A stretch of DNA of 64,000 nt from Yersinia massiliensis (lineage in GTDB: Bacteria > Pseudomonadota > Gammaproteobacteria > Enterobacterales > Enterobacteriaceae), in contig NZ_CP028487.1 of the NCBI RefSeq assembly GCF_003048255.1, positions 124,001 through 188,000 of the forward strand, in the 5' to 3' direction. The position numbers and the translations under genes were made by a program. Shown here piece by piece: positions 30,193 to 38,962 of this stretch. The first letter of the stretch is position 1, and each line of letters opens with the position of its first letter. The notes below the pieces were generated by a model. That model was not told where the DNA came from and searched no databases. It saw only the letters and a list, made by a program, of their open reading frames with translations.

Positions 30193-30693
30193 TTAACCGG
30201 AAATCTTAAGTCGGCCCATATGGTGAGCGGCAACAAACTGACCATCGCGGAAGGCAAAATGTGGACTGGTTCCTTCAATCTCAAACCCAAACTTACGGTA
30301 AAGCGCGATCGCTGCGGCGTTATCGACAAACACCGTAAGCTCAATACGTTGTATATTCAGCCAGTTATCGCATAAATCAATCATGCAAGCCATTAACGCA
30401 CTACCCACACCTTTCCCGCAATAATGTGCATCAACCGCAATACCGAAGGTCGCGACATGGCGTCGGCGTGCTCGTTGATTCGCTTCAATCGCCAGACTTC
30501 CAATGATTTCATCGTCAATGCATGCGACCAAGCTATGCAAGCCCGCGGGAATATCTCTAATCTTCTTTGCCCACATATCTTGTGACGGTAGCGGAAGTTG
30601 TAATGTGTCGCGATAAACCTGTGGATGAGAAAACAACTGCTGTAAAGCCGGATAGTCGGTAGATTCCACATGGCGTATCTGCACATTTTCCAT
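30193..30693 (-). CDS. yhhY: GNAT-family N-acetyltransferase YhhY
   Basis: A 166-aa single-domain GNAT protein closely resembling E. coli YhhY (162 aa), which acetylates certain amino acids in vitro. The acetyl-CoA loop is HYCGKGVGSALM (about residues 86-97), with the family strand IELTVFVDNAAAIALYRKFGFEIEG after it. I set the start at ATG 30693, which has AAGGA seven bases upstream; a longer frame to 30843 would run through the ryhB promoter and is rejected. It is divergent from ryhB, as in E. coli. Confidence 0.94.
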   Translation of the reverse strand: MENVQIRHVESTDYPALQQLFSHPQVYRDTLQLPLPSQDMWAKKIRDIPAGLHSLVACIDDEIIGSLAIEANQRARRRHVATFGIAVDAHYCGKGVGSALMACMIDLCDNWLNIQRIELTVFVDNAAAIALYRKFGFEIEGTSPHFAFRDGQFVAAHHMGRLKISG

Positions 30694-30801
30694 AAACAAA
30701 TCCTTACTCTTAGTGTTTGAATTACCTGATAAAAGATGGTTTAACTTACCTGATCCAATAAAATTGGAATTGGCTAAAAAAAACACTTTACAAGTGAGAG
30801 T

Positions 30802-30820
30802 GATAATGATTATCATTGTC
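30802..30820. promoter_or_regulatory. Fur box at the ryhB promoter
   Basis: GATAATGATTATCATTGTC matches the 19-bp Fur consensus at 17 of 19 positions. It overlaps a likely ryhB -10 (TATCAT, 30811-30816), which stands 18 bases after a possible -35 (TTTACA, 30787-30792). Fe-Fur bound here would block ryhB, and it might also affect yhhY, whose start is 108 bases away in the other direction. Confidence 0.88.
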
Positions 30821-30823
30821 GTG

Positions 30824-30930
30824 CTTTCAGATGAGACCATCACAGTTTAGGTGTTCACATTACGAAGGCACGACATTGCTCACATTGCTTCCAGTGTTTA
30901 CTTAGCCAGCCGGGTGCTGGCTTTTTTTTT
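30824..30930 (+). ncRNA. ryhB: RyhB small RNA
   Basis: Iron-responsive, Hfq-dependent sRNA that represses mRNAs of iron-using proteins when iron is scarce. The core from GGCACGACATTGCTCACATT through the terminator is nearly identical to E. coli RyhB, including the base-pairing region GCTTCCAG and the terminator stem GCCAGC-cgggt-GCTGGC (30905-30921) with a run of ten Ts. The 5' end is estimated from the -10 box and may be off by a few bases; the 5' third differs from E. coli. It sits beside yhhY, as in E. coli, but yhhX is absent. Confidence 0.92.
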
Positions 30931-31136
30931 TGCCTATTTCCACTGCTTATCTTGGGTCCAAAAATGACCATACCCAAGTTATCTCAACGTATCCACTCTC
31001 TAATTGCTTCAATTTCAAATCATTTGTATTTCACCTAACTAATCAGTCGAATTTTTTGAACAGAGGGGTGAGTTTTTTACGCTTTCATATTCTCCAGCGA
31101 CATCTAGACTAAGGAAAACGTTGAGGAGAACTGAAC

Positions 31137-31832
31137 ATGATTTATTTACGCAAAGCAGAAGAACGTGGCCATGCTAATCACGGTTGGCTGGATAGCTGGC
31201 ATACCTTCTCATTCGCTGATTACTACGATCCTGAATTTATGGGTTTTTCAGCGCTGCGGGTGATTAACGAAGATGTCATTGATGCTGGGCAGGGGTTTGG
31301 TACTCATCCTCATAAAGACATGGAAATCCTGACCTACGTGCTATCGGGCACTGTTGAGCACCAAGACAGCATGGGCAATAAAGAACAGGTCCATGCAGGT
31401 GAATTCCAGATTATGAGCGCGGGTACCGGCATCCGCCATTCAGAATATAATGGGCGAGATGACCAACCCCTGCATCTCTATCAAATTTGGATTATTCCCA
31501 ATAAAACCGGTTTAGCACCGCGATATGAGCAGCAAATGTTCGACATCCCGCAAGGGCGGCAGTTAGTGTTGTCACCGGATGCCCGTGAGGGGTCGTTGAA
31601 AGTGTTCCAAGACATGACACTGTGGCGTTGGGCATTGAAGCGTGAAGAGCAGTCTATTTATCAGCCACAAGCTGAGCGCCGTATCTGGATACAGGTGGTT
31701 CGCGGCAATGTGTCCATTAATGGACATCGTGCTGGTACCAGCGACGCATTGGCAATCTGGGATGAAGCCGCTCTGTCGATTCATGCAGATGAAGACAGCG
31801 AAATTTTGCTGTTCGACTTACCGCCGGTTTAA
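31137..31832 (+). CDS. yhhW: pirin-family protein YhhW (quercetin 2,3-dioxygenase-like)
   Basis: A 231-aa bicupin protein, equal in length to E. coli YhhW, which has quercetinase activity in vitro. Metal ligands are expected in GTHPHKDMEILTYV (about 55-68: H57, H59) and HSEYN/E around 100-105. The natural substrate is unknown. The ATG at 31137 has GAGGAGA upstream. It ends at a strong terminator before gntR. Confidence 0.95.
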   Translation: MIYLRKAEERGHANHGWLDSWHTFSFADYYDPEFMGFSALRVINEDVIDAGQGFGTHPHKDMEILTYVLSGTVEHQDSMGNKEQVHAGEFQIMSAGTGIRHSEYNGRDDQPLHLYQIWIIPNKTGLAPRYEQQMFDIPQGRQLVLSPDAREGSLKVFQDMTLWRWALKREEQSIYQPQAERRIWIQVVRGNVSINGHRAGTSDALAIWDEAALSIHADEDSEILLFDLPPV

Positions 31833-31850
31833 GTTTTTGAACTGAGAATG

Positions 31851-31882
31851 AAAAGGGTACATGCATCGCGCTGTACCCTTTT
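31851..31882 (+). terminator. yhhW terminator
   Basis: AAAAGGGTAC (31851-31860) and GTACCCTTTT (31873-31882) pair perfectly, and the T-run continues to 31884. Confidence 0.85.
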
Positions 31883-32022
31883 TTAATGGATGCGGTTCCT
31901 CTCCATTGCCCAGCCAATTTATCGTTTGCATGCCGCCTCGCTATCACGCTAATTACTTTGGGTATCTGCCCTTAATTTTTGCTAGAATTATCTTCCGTTT
32001 ACTCAGCCTCAGTTCATTGATA

Positions 32023-33018
32023 ATGAAGAAAAAAAGGCCAGTGCTACAAGATGTCGCCGATATGGTTGGGGTCACTAAAATGACCGTCAGCCGCTATTTG
32101 CGTAATCCAGAACAAGTTTCTGCGGTTTTACAGAAAAAAATTGCGCTGGCATTAGATGAACTAGGCTACATCCCTAACCGTGCCCCCGATATTCTTTCAA
32201 ACGCCACCAGTCATGCCATTGGTGTGTTGTTGCCGTCATTAACCAATCAGGTATTTGCCGAGGTACTGCGCGGCATTGAGAGCGTGACGGATGCGCATGG
32301 TTATCAGACGATGCTGGCGCATTACGGTTATCGGAAAGAGCGTGAAGAGCAGCGCCTCACGTCGTTACTCTCCTACAATATCGATGGACTGATCCTTTCT
32401 GAACGTCACCATACTGCGCGGACCTTGAAAATGATTGAGGTCGCGGGCATTCCGGTGATTGAGCTGATGGACTGTGCTTCACCTTGCCTTGATTTGGCTG
32501 TCGGCTTTAACAACTTTGAAGCAGCAAGGCAGATGACACAGCAGATTATCGCCAAAGGCCATCGATACGTGGTCTATTTTGGCGCGCGTCAGGATGAGCG
32601 AACGGTCATTAAGCAGCAAGGTTATGAGCAAGCGATGCGTGAATCAGGATTGGTGCCGATGAGTGTGATGACCAGCCGGTCGTCATCTTATTCAGCAGGA
32701 GCAGAGCTATTGCTTGAAGCACAAGCCAGTTACCCGCAAATCGACAGTATTTTCTGCACCAATGATGACTTGGCCATTGGGGCCGTATTTGAATGCCAGC
32801 GTCAGGGGCTATCCATCCCGCATGATATGGCGATAGCCGGCTTCCATGGTCATGATATTGGCCAGTCGATGGTGCCGAAGCTGGCCAGTGTGCTGACCCC
32901 ACGTGAAAGAATGGGGCAAATTGGTGCCGAGCGGTTATTGGCTCGATTGCGCGGAGAGGTGGTCACACCCAAGATGGTTGATGTGGGTTTCACCATCCTC
33001 CCCGGCGGCAGTATTTAA
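32023..33018 (+). CDS. gntR: gluconate-utilisation repressor GntR
   Basis: LacI-family repressor of gluconate genes; gluconate is the inducer. The N-terminal helix-turn-helix is LQDVADMVGVTKMTVSRYLRN (7-27), followed by a hinge and a periplasmic-binding-like effector domain. From ATG 32023 the product is 331 aa, exactly the E. coli length and sequence start (MKKKRPVLQDVAD); the longer upstream frame runs through the yhhW terminator and is rejected. No good ribosome-binding site is seen. It converges with gntT, with an 11-base gap. A GntR-type operator lies at 34535-34562. Confidence 0.96.
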   Translation: MKKKRPVLQDVADMVGVTKMTVSRYLRNPEQVSAVLQKKIALALDELGYIPNRAPDILSNATSHAIGVLLPSLTNQVFAEVLRGIESVTDAHGYQTMLAHYGYRKEREEQRLTSLLSYNIDGLILSERHHTARTLKMIEVAGIPVIELMDCASPCLDLAVGFNNFEAARQMTQQIIAKGHRYVVYFGARQDERTVIKQQGYEQAMRESGLVPMSVMTSRSSSYSAGAELLLEAQASYPQIDSIFCTNDDLAIGAVFECQRQGLSIPHDMAIAGFHGHDIGQSMVPKLASVLTPRERMGQIGAERLLARLRGEVVTPKMVDVGFTILPGGSI

Positions 33019-33029
33019 CGCCGTATCAC

Positions 33030-34346
33030 CTAAATCACCATCGATAGCAGCAGGCAACCGATCAGACCACAGACTGAAATAATGGTTTCCAGTACTGACC
33101 ACGATTTAAAGGTTTCCACGATGGTCAGGTTGAAATACTCCTTGAACAGCCAGAAGCCAGGATCGTTAACGTGAGAGAAAATCACGCTACCGGAACCTAC
33201 GGCAATTACCATCAACTCTGGGCTAGCACCGGTTGTGGCGATTAACGGAGCCACGATACCGCCAGCCGTAATCGCGGCGACCGTCGCTGATCCTAGCGCG
33301 ATACGCAGTACTGCAGCGATGGTCCAAGCCATCAGGATTGGTGATAAGCCACTGCTATTCATCATGCCGGCAATGTAATGATCGACACCGCTGTCGACGA
33401 GAACCTGTTTGAAAGCCCCGCCACCGCCAATCACCAACAGCATCATTGCGATGATTTTAATGGAGTCACTCACGGTATCCATCACCGACTCCATTGAACG
33501 ACCGCGGTTTAAGCCAAAAGTGAAAATCGCGATCAACACAGCAATCAGGGTCGCGATGACGGGGTCGCCGAAGAATTCAGCATAAGAGAGGATAGGGTGG
33601 CCTTTAGGCAAAATCATCTCTGCAACGGCACGTAGCGCCATCAAAATGACGGGAACTAACGCCGTGCTGACACTGACGCCAAAGCTTGGCATTTCTTCAT
33701 CGGTGAAGGTTTTCGGGTTATACAGCCCCTCAGGAACCGGCTTATCAATCCCTTTCAAGAAACGGGCAAATACCGGGCCGGCCAAAATCACCGTAGGAAT
33801 CGCCAATAACGTCCCGTACAGCAGGGTTTTACCCATATCAGCGTGGAATATCGTGGCAATTGCGGTAGGGCCAGGGTGAGGAGGCAAGAAACCGTGAGTC
33901 ACCGACAGGGCTGCGGCCATAGGCACCCCCACATACAGCAGCGGAATGCGAGCTGAAGCGGCGATGCTGAAGACTAATGGCAGTAACAAGACGAAACCGA
34001 CTTCATAGAACAGGGCGAAACCGACAGTAAAACCGGTTAATACCACCGCCCATTGAATGTGTTTTTTACCGAATTTATCGATCAAGGTGGTGGCAATTCG
34101 TTGAGCGCCCCCACAGTCGGCCAGTAGTTTGCCAAGCATGGCACCAAAGCCCATGATTAATGCCAAACTCCCTAGCGTTCCACCGACCCCTGCTTTGATT
34201 GAGCTGACCACTTTATCGACCGGCATCCCTTGCATGATACCGACCGCCAGCGCGACCAGTATCAAGGAGATAAACCCGTTGAGTTTGAAACGGATCATCA
34301 GTAACAGCAGCATGGCGACGCCAACTGCAACAATGACTAATGGCAT
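33030..34346 (-). CDS. gntT: high-affinity gluconate permease
   Basis: A 438-aa gluconate/proton symporter of the GntP family in the inner membrane, equal in length to E. coli GntT and very similar along its length (GVGGTLGSLALIMGFGAMLG near 54; LYVGVPMAAALSVTHGFLPP; IIGGGGAFKQVLVDSGVD-like region). About 12-14 membrane segments. The ATG at 34346 has GGAGA upstream. It is divergent from gntK over 277 bases that contain CRP and GntR sites. Confidence 0.94.
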   Translation of the reverse strand: MPLVIVAVGVAMLLLLMIRFKLNGFISLILVALAVGIMQGMPVDKVVSSIKAGVGGTLGSLALIMGFGAMLGKLLADCGGAQRIATTLIDKFGKKHIQWAVVLTGFTVGFALFYEVGFVLLLPLVFSIAASARIPLLYVGVPMAAALSVTHGFLPPHPGPTAIATIFHADMGKTLLYGTLLAIPTVILAGPVFARFLKGIDKPVPEGLYNPKTFTDEEMPSFGVSVSTALVPVILMALRAVAEMILPKGHPILSYAEFFGDPVIATLIAVLIAIFTFGLNRGRSMESVMDTVSDSIKIIAMMLLVIGGGGAFKQVLVDSGVDHYIAGMMNSSGLSPILMAWTIAAVLRIALGSATVAAITAGGIVAPLIATTGASPELMVIAVGSGSVIFSHVNDPGFWLFKEYFNLTIVETFKSWSVLETIISVCGLIGCLLLSMVI

Positions 34347-34510
34347 GGTATTTCTCCACTTACGTTAAGTAACTATCTATTCTAGTTATATTTTTCAGTC
34401 ATCTTCACAGGCAGTAGGGAAAGGAAGGTGACCCTTGTTTTATCAATTACACTCAGCCTTTCGGGTCAGCGTAACGATGTGGTTAGGTCCAATGACGATG
34501 TTCTATCCTT

Positions 34511-34526
34511 TGTGATAAAAGTCACA
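34511..34526. promoter_or_regulatory. CRP binding site in the gntT-gntK intergenic region
   Basis: TGTGA-taaaag-TCACA is a perfect match to the CRP core with N6 spacing. It lies next to the GntR palindrome and between divergent gluconate genes, which fits catabolite control. Confidence 0.8.
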
Positions 34527-34534
34527 TCTCCATT

Positions 34535-34562
34535 TGTTACCGGTATCATGATACCGGTAACA
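34535..34562. promoter_or_regulatory. GntR operator, 28-bp perfect palindrome
   Basis: A perfect 28-bp palindrome with ends TGTTACCGG and CCGGTAACA and centre TATCATGATA. The halves match the E. coli GntR operator ATGTTACCGGTAACAT. It lies 62 bases upstream of gntK and 189 bases from gntT. Confidence 0.85.
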
Positions 34563-34623
34563 TGATAAAATACGGAACCACAGAGAGCGGTGAAATTTCC
34601 ATTCTGAGATAGAGATCAAAATT

Positions 34624-35136
34624 ATGGCAGGACATAGCATTATCGTGATGGGTGTATCAGGTAGCGGTAAAACCACAGTGGGTGAAGCTGTGGCTCGCCA
34701 GATTCATGCCAAATTTATTGATGGCGATGATCTCCATCCTCGCGCCAATATTCAGAAAATGGGCAGCGGGCACCCTCTCAATGATGAGGATCGCGAGCCG
34801 TGGTTAGAGCGTCTGAGTGATGCGGCATACAGCCTGCACCATAAAAATGAAACCGGTATTATTGTCTGTTCAGCACTGAAACGCCGTTATCGCGATCGCT
34901 TGCGTGAGGGGAATCAGGGAATGGTCTTTTTGTACTTGAAGGGCAGCTTTGACGTCATTATGGAGCGGCTTAAAGCGCGCTCTGGTCATTTTATGCCGAC
35001 CGATTTACTGAAAAGCCAATTTGATACGTTAGAAGAACCGAACTCAGACGAACCCGATGTGATTTGCGTGGATATTGATGCTGATATCGATGAAGTTGTG
35101 CGGCGCTGTGTGCAAGCGCTGGAAGGGCGGGGCTAA
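34624..35136 (+). CDS. gntK: gluconokinase
   Basis: Phosphorylates gluconate to 6-phosphogluconate with ATP; cytoplasmic. 170 aa. The P-loop is GVSGSGKTTVGEA (10-22), followed by the family features FIDGDDLHP (about 32-40), NIQKMGSGHPLNDEDR and CSALKRRYRDRLR. The ATG at 34624 has a modest AGAGATC upstream. Single-gene transcript ending in a strong terminator; controlled by the adjacent GntR and CRP sites. Confidence 0.96.
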   Translation: MAGHSIIVMGVSGSGKTTVGEAVARQIHAKFIDGDDLHPRANIQKMGSGHPLNDEDREPWLERLSDAAYSLHHKNETGIIVCSALKRRYRDRLREGNQGMVFLYLKGSFDVIMERLKARSGHFMPTDLLKSQFDTLEEPNSDEPDVICVDIDADIDEVVRRCVQALEGRG

Positions 35137-35167
35137 GTTTTTTAACTTGTCGCCGCCACGTTAAGAC

Positions 35168-35191
35168 AAAGCGGGCTGTTCGGCCCGCTTT
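35168..35191. terminator. gntK/yhgN terminator
   Basis: AAAGCGGGC (35168-35176) and GCCCGCTTT (35183-35191) pair perfectly around TGTTCG, between convergent gntK and yhgN. Confidence 0.75.
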
Positions 35192-35233
35192 GATGATATC
35201 GATTCTGTGTAGGTCATCTCGCTCGAGGTGAAT

Positions 35234-35827
35234 CTAGTGAGCCAGATACGCCCGTATGCCATCTAAAAACATCTGTGTCGATAACATCACCAAAATTAAC
35301 CCCATGAGCCGCTCCAGCGCACTGACTCCTTTATTCCCGAGTAAACGTAGGAACAGATCCGACATCAGTAAAATCGCCGCTGACAATCCCCAAGCTATCA
35401 TTAATGCCAGTACCAAATGGCTGAGTTGATTCGGGTATTGATGAGATAACAGCATCAATGTTGCTAAAATAGATGGGCCTGCCACCAAGGGAATCGCCAG
35501 TGGCACGAGGAAAGGTTCTTCCCCTGCGGATAAGCCTGTGACGCTGCTTTCGGGCGATGGGAAAATCATCTTAATGGCGATTAAAAACAAAATAATACCG
35601 CCAGATATTGATACCGTTTCGGTGCGCAGATTTAAGAACGCCAAGATTTTCTCGCCCGCAAATAAAAAAATCAGCATCAAGACGAGGGCGATCAGCAATT
35701 CGCGAATCACAACGACTCGCCGCCGTTTAGGCTCGAGATGCTTGAGCACCGACATAAAAATTGGCAAGTTTCCTAACGGATCCATAATCAAAAACAGCAA
35801 CACCGTTGCTGCAATCATCTCTGTCAT
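35234..35827 (-). CDS. yhgN: MarC-family integral membrane protein YhgN
   Basis: A 197-aa inner-membrane protein with six hydrophobic segments, same length as E. coli YhgN. Conserved features are LFLIMDPLGNLPIF (about 11-24) and the central PLAIPLVAGPSILATLMLL (about 108-126). Family function is unknown. The ATG at 35827 has GAGGTAA upstream. Same position next to asd as in E. coli. Confidence 0.94.
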   Translation of the reverse strand: MTEMIAATVLLFLIMDPLGNLPIFMSVLKHLEPKRRRVVVIRELLIALVLMLIFLFAGEKILAFLNLRTETVSISGGIILFLIAIKMIFPSPESSVTGLSAGEEPFLVPLAIPLVAGPSILATLMLLSHQYPNQLSHLVLALMIAWGLSAAILLMSDLFLRLLGNKGVSALERLMGLILVMLSTQMFLDGIRAYLAH

Positions 35828-36058
35828 TATTACCTCAAAATAATCAATACGACTGGCGTTTCCCGCCAGTCAAAGTCACATATTAGGAAGATTGCTTTGA
35901 ATCAATCTGGTATCGAATAATTTAACTTGCCACTTTGTTCATATTTTGTAATGTGGTAAGACGTCTATCTTAGTCAGTCTGCCACACTCTGTTCAACGTG
36001 TAGATGACAAGACAGCCATCCATTAATCGGTGTCACCCTCCAAGGCAGGACAGTAAAC

Positions 36059-37162
36059 ATGAAAAACGTTGGTTTTATCGGCTGGCGCGGTATGGTCGGC
36101 TCAGTCCTCATGCAACGCATGATTGAAGAACGCGACTTTGACGGCATTCGCCCAGTCTTTTTCTCTACCTCTCAACACGGCCAAGCCGCACCGACGTTCA
36201 CCGGTCAGCAAGGTACGTTGCAAGATGCTTTTGATATTGATGCACTGAGTGCATTGGATATTATTATCACCTGCCAAGGGGGAGATTATACCAACGAAGT
36301 TTACCCTAAGTTGCGTAAAGCGGGCTGGCAGGGCTATTGGATTGATGCCGCCTCTTCTCTGCGTATGCAAGATGACGCGATTATTATTCTCGATCCCGTT
36401 AACCACTACGTGATTAAGCAGGGTTTGGATAAAGGTATCAAGACCTTTGCGGGGGGGAACTGCACCGTTAGCCTGATGCTGATGTCATTGGGTGGTTTGT
36501 TTGCGAATAATTTGGTTGAGTGGGCATCCGTTGCGACCTATCAGGCAGCATCGGGTGGTGGCGCACGTCATATGCGCGAATTGCTGACCCAAATGGGGAT
36601 GCTGCACGCGGGTGTGGCGAAAGAGTTGCAAGACCCAGCTTCTGCCATTCTGGATATTGAACGTAAAGTGACTGCCGCCACCCGCAGTGGCACTTTACCG
36701 ACGGATAACTTTGGTGTCCCACTGGCGGGCAGCTTGATCCCATGGATCGACAAAGCGCTGGATAACGGTCAGAGCCGTGAAGAGTGGAAAGGTCAGGCCG
36801 AAACGAACAAAATTCTGAATACCAGCAGCGTGATCCCTGTTGATGGCTTATGTGTTCGTATTGGCGCATTACGCTGCCACAGCCAAGCATTTACCCTGAA
36901 ACTGAAAAAAGATGTGTCATTGCCAGAAATCGAACAAATGCTGGCGACGCACAATGATTGGGTTCGCGTTATCCCGAACGATCGTGAGCTGAGCATGCGC
37001 GAGCTGACGCCTGCTGCGGTCACCGGTACACTGAATACCCCTGTTGGCCGCCTGCGTAAGCTGAATATGGGGCCGGAATACCTCTCCGCCTTTACCGTGG
37101 GTGACCAGTTGCTGTGGGGTGCGGCAGAACCACTGCGCCGGATGCTACGTATCTTGCTGTAA
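36059..37162 (+). CDS. asd: aspartate-semialdehyde dehydrogenase
   Basis: Reduces aspartyl phosphate to aspartate semialdehyde with NADPH, at the branch to lysine/diaminopimelate, methionine and threonine. 367 aa, equal to E. coli Asd. The N-terminal NADP loop is [10 protein letters not shown] (5-14) and the catalytic cysteine is C135 in GGNCTVS. The substrate-binding region includes [15 protein letters not shown]. The ATG at 36059 has AGGACAG upstream. It ends at a strong bidirectional terminator facing btsS. Confidence 0.97.
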   Translation: MKNVGFIGWRGMVGSVLMQRMIEERDFDGIRPVFFSTSQHGQAAPTFTGQQGTLQDAFDIDALSALDIIITCQGGDYTNEVYPKLRKAGWQGYWIDAASSLRMQDDAIIILDPVNHYVIKQGLDKGIKTFAGGNCTVSLMLMSLGGLFANNLVEWASVATYQAASGGGARHMRELLTQMGMLHAGVAKELQDPASAILDIERKVTAATRSGTLPTDNFGVPLAGSLIPWIDKALDNGQSREEWKGQAETNKILNTSSVIPVDGLCVRIGALRCHSQAFTLKLKKDVSLPEIEQMLATHNDWVRVIPNDRELSMRELTPAAVTGTLNTPVGRLRKLNMGPEYLSAFTVGDQLLWGAAEPLRRMLRILL

Positions 37163-37203
37163 TCGGCTATTACGTTTTATTAGATAGCCAGACGCGACAA
37201 AAA

Positions 37204-37227
37204 AACCCTGATCTTTTGGTCAGGGTT
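37204..37227. terminator. bidirectional terminator between asd and btsS
   Basis: AACCCTGA (37204-37211) and TCAGGGTT (37220-37227) pair perfectly, with A-rich sequence before and T6 after. It can act for both converging genes. Confidence 0.88.
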
Positions 37228-37234
37228 TTTTATT

Positions 37235-38962
37235 TCAGCTTGCCAACGTTTCGCTTGCCAACATAGAACCTTCACTCGCCGTAATAAACGGTAATCTAAT
37301 GACAATTCGAGTGAATTTCTCAGCTTCGCAGATAACGGTGACGCCATATTCATTGCCATAGCGGACTTTAATTCGCCGATCGACTAGATTCATTCCTAGT
37401 CCATCGCCCTGAGGGCGCGGCTGATACAACCCTGCGTTGTCTTCTACTGTCAGTATGAGCGTCTGGTCAGCCAGTGTGCCGTGCAGCCTAATCTGCCCAT
37501 CACTAAACATTTGTGATGTACCGTGCTTAATCGCATTTTCAACCACCGGTTGTAGGGAAAAAGCGGGTAATCGCGCGTCCATCAATTCATTCGGTAATGA
37601 TATTTCGACACTCAGACGATCAGCAAAACGCGCCTTTTCGATTTCCAGATAGGCCTTCACATGTTCAATTTCATCACTCAGCGTCACCACATCATGGCTA
37701 CGTTTGAGGTTCTTGCGAAAGAATGTTGAGAGGGAAAGTACCAATTTACGGGCATGATCTGGATTACGGCGGATCACCACCGATAAAGTATTCAGGGCAT
37801 TAAAAAGGAAATGCGGATTGACCTGCGCATGGAGTAATTTTATTTCCGATTGCGCCAGCAATTGTTTTTGCTGTTCAAATTCACCGGCTAGAATCTGTGC
37901 CGATAATAAATGCGCGATCCCTTCGCCCAAGGTGCGGTTAATACTGGAGAATAATTTACTTTTTGGCTCATACAATTTGATACTACCAATCACTCGATGC
38001 TCTTCACCCCGTAATGGGATAACTAACGTAGAACCCAGTTTGCAGTTGGGTGAAATGGAGCAGGTATAAGGCACGGCATTCCCATCGGCATAAACCACCT
38101 GATTTAACTCAATTGCCCGATGGGTATGGTCTGAAGTAATGGCGCTGCCCACTTTGTGATGATCAGAACCTGTGCCGATAAAGGCGAGCAGTTTGTCGCG
38201 ATCTGTGATGGCGACGGCCCCGACCCCCAATTCCTCATACAAGATACGGGCTACCCGCATGCTGTTCTGTTGGTCAAAGCCATGGCGGAGCAACCCCTCT
38301 GCTCGTGCAGCAATTTGTAATGCTTTGGCAGAGAAGGCGGTGGTGTACTTTTCAAAAATCGCTCGCCTATCCAATAAGATACGCATAAACATTGCTGCAC
38401 CAATGGTATTGGTAATCATCATCGGCAAGGCAATGTTCTCTACCAATTCGACCGCTTCGGTGAAGGGGCGAGCCACTGCCAGAATGATCAGCATTTGCAA
38501 GACTTCAGCGACGAGCGTGATGCCTGCCACAACCAAGGGTTGGAACAAAAGGTCGAGGCGATTTTTGCGAATCAAATAGCTGTGGAGAAAGCCCCCTAAT
38601 AGCCCTTCAGCCACCGTAGATAACATACACGCGCTGGCAGTCATCCCGCCCATGGAATAACGGTGTAAACCACCGGTTAGTCCCACCAGAAACCCAACCG
38701 AAGGCCCACCCAGAACGCCACCCAACACCGCACCAATCGCTCGGGTGTTGGCGATGGAATCCTCAATATGCAAGCCAAAGTAAGTGCCCATAATGCAAAA
38801 CATGGAGAACGTGAGGTAGCACACCAGCTTGTGGGGTAAGCGAACGGTCACCTGCATTAAAGGGATAAACAGCGGCGTTTTACTGAGCAAATAGGCAATA
38901 ACCAGATAGACGCACATCTGTTGCAGAAGGGAAAAAATTAATTCGACCTGGCTGACGCCCAT
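37235..38962 (-). CDS. btsS: LytS-type sensor histidine kinase, BtsS (YehU) ortholog
   Basis: A 575-aa sensor closely matching E. coli BtsS, the high-affinity pyruvate sensor. The N-terminal half has 5-6 membrane segments of the 5TM-5TMR_LYT type (GAVLGGVLGGPSVGFLVGLTGGLHRYSMGG around 78-107). A GAF-like region (about 220-355) follows, then the HisKA_7TM-type phospho-acceptor HAQVNPHFLFNALNTLS (about 375), the N-box QPVVENAIKHGTS and the G-box GDGLGMNL. In E. coli it works with response regulator BtsR (YehT), encoded next to it. Here the gene downstream is asd on the other strand, so BtsR must be encoded elsewhere. It sits between asd and glgB, adjacent genes in E. coli, so this is an insertion or relocation. 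Confidence 0.93.
   Translation of the reverse strand: MGVSQVELIFSLLQQMCVYLVIAYLLSKTPLFIPLMQVTVRLPHKLVCYLTFSMFCIMGTYFGLHIEDSIANTRAIGAVLGGVLGGPSVGFLVGLTGGLHRYSMGGMTASACMLSTVAEGLLGGFLHSYLIRKNRLDLLFQPLVVAGITLVAEVLQMLIILAVARPFTEAVELVENIALPMMITNTIGAAMFMRILLDRRAIFEKYTTAFSAKALQIAARAEGLLRHGFDQQNSMRVARILYEELGVGAVAITDRDKLLAFIGTGSDHHKVGSAITSDHTHRAIELNQVVYADGNAVPYTCSISPNCKLGSTLVIPLRGEEHRVIGSIKLYEPKSKLFSSINRTLGEGIAHLLSAQILAGEFEQQKQLLAQSEIKLLHAQVNPHFLFNALNTLSVVIRRNPDHARKLVLSLSTFFRKNLKRSHDVVTLSDEIEHVKAYLEIEKARFADRLSVEISLPNELMDARLPAFSLQPVVENAIKHGTSQMFSDGQIRLHGTLADQTLILTVEDNAGLYQPRPQGDGLGMNLVDRRIKVRYGNEYGVTVICEAEKFTRIVIRLPFITASEGSMLASETLAS

Noticed and set aside
30694..30843. 50-residue N-terminal extension of yhhY
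   Set aside because: It would run through the ryhB promoter and Fur box; ATG 30693 has a good ribosome-binding site and fits the E. coli protein.
31861..32022. 54-residue N-terminal extension of gntR
   Set aside because: It begins inside the yhhW terminator loop, and the shorter form has exactly the E. coli length and start.
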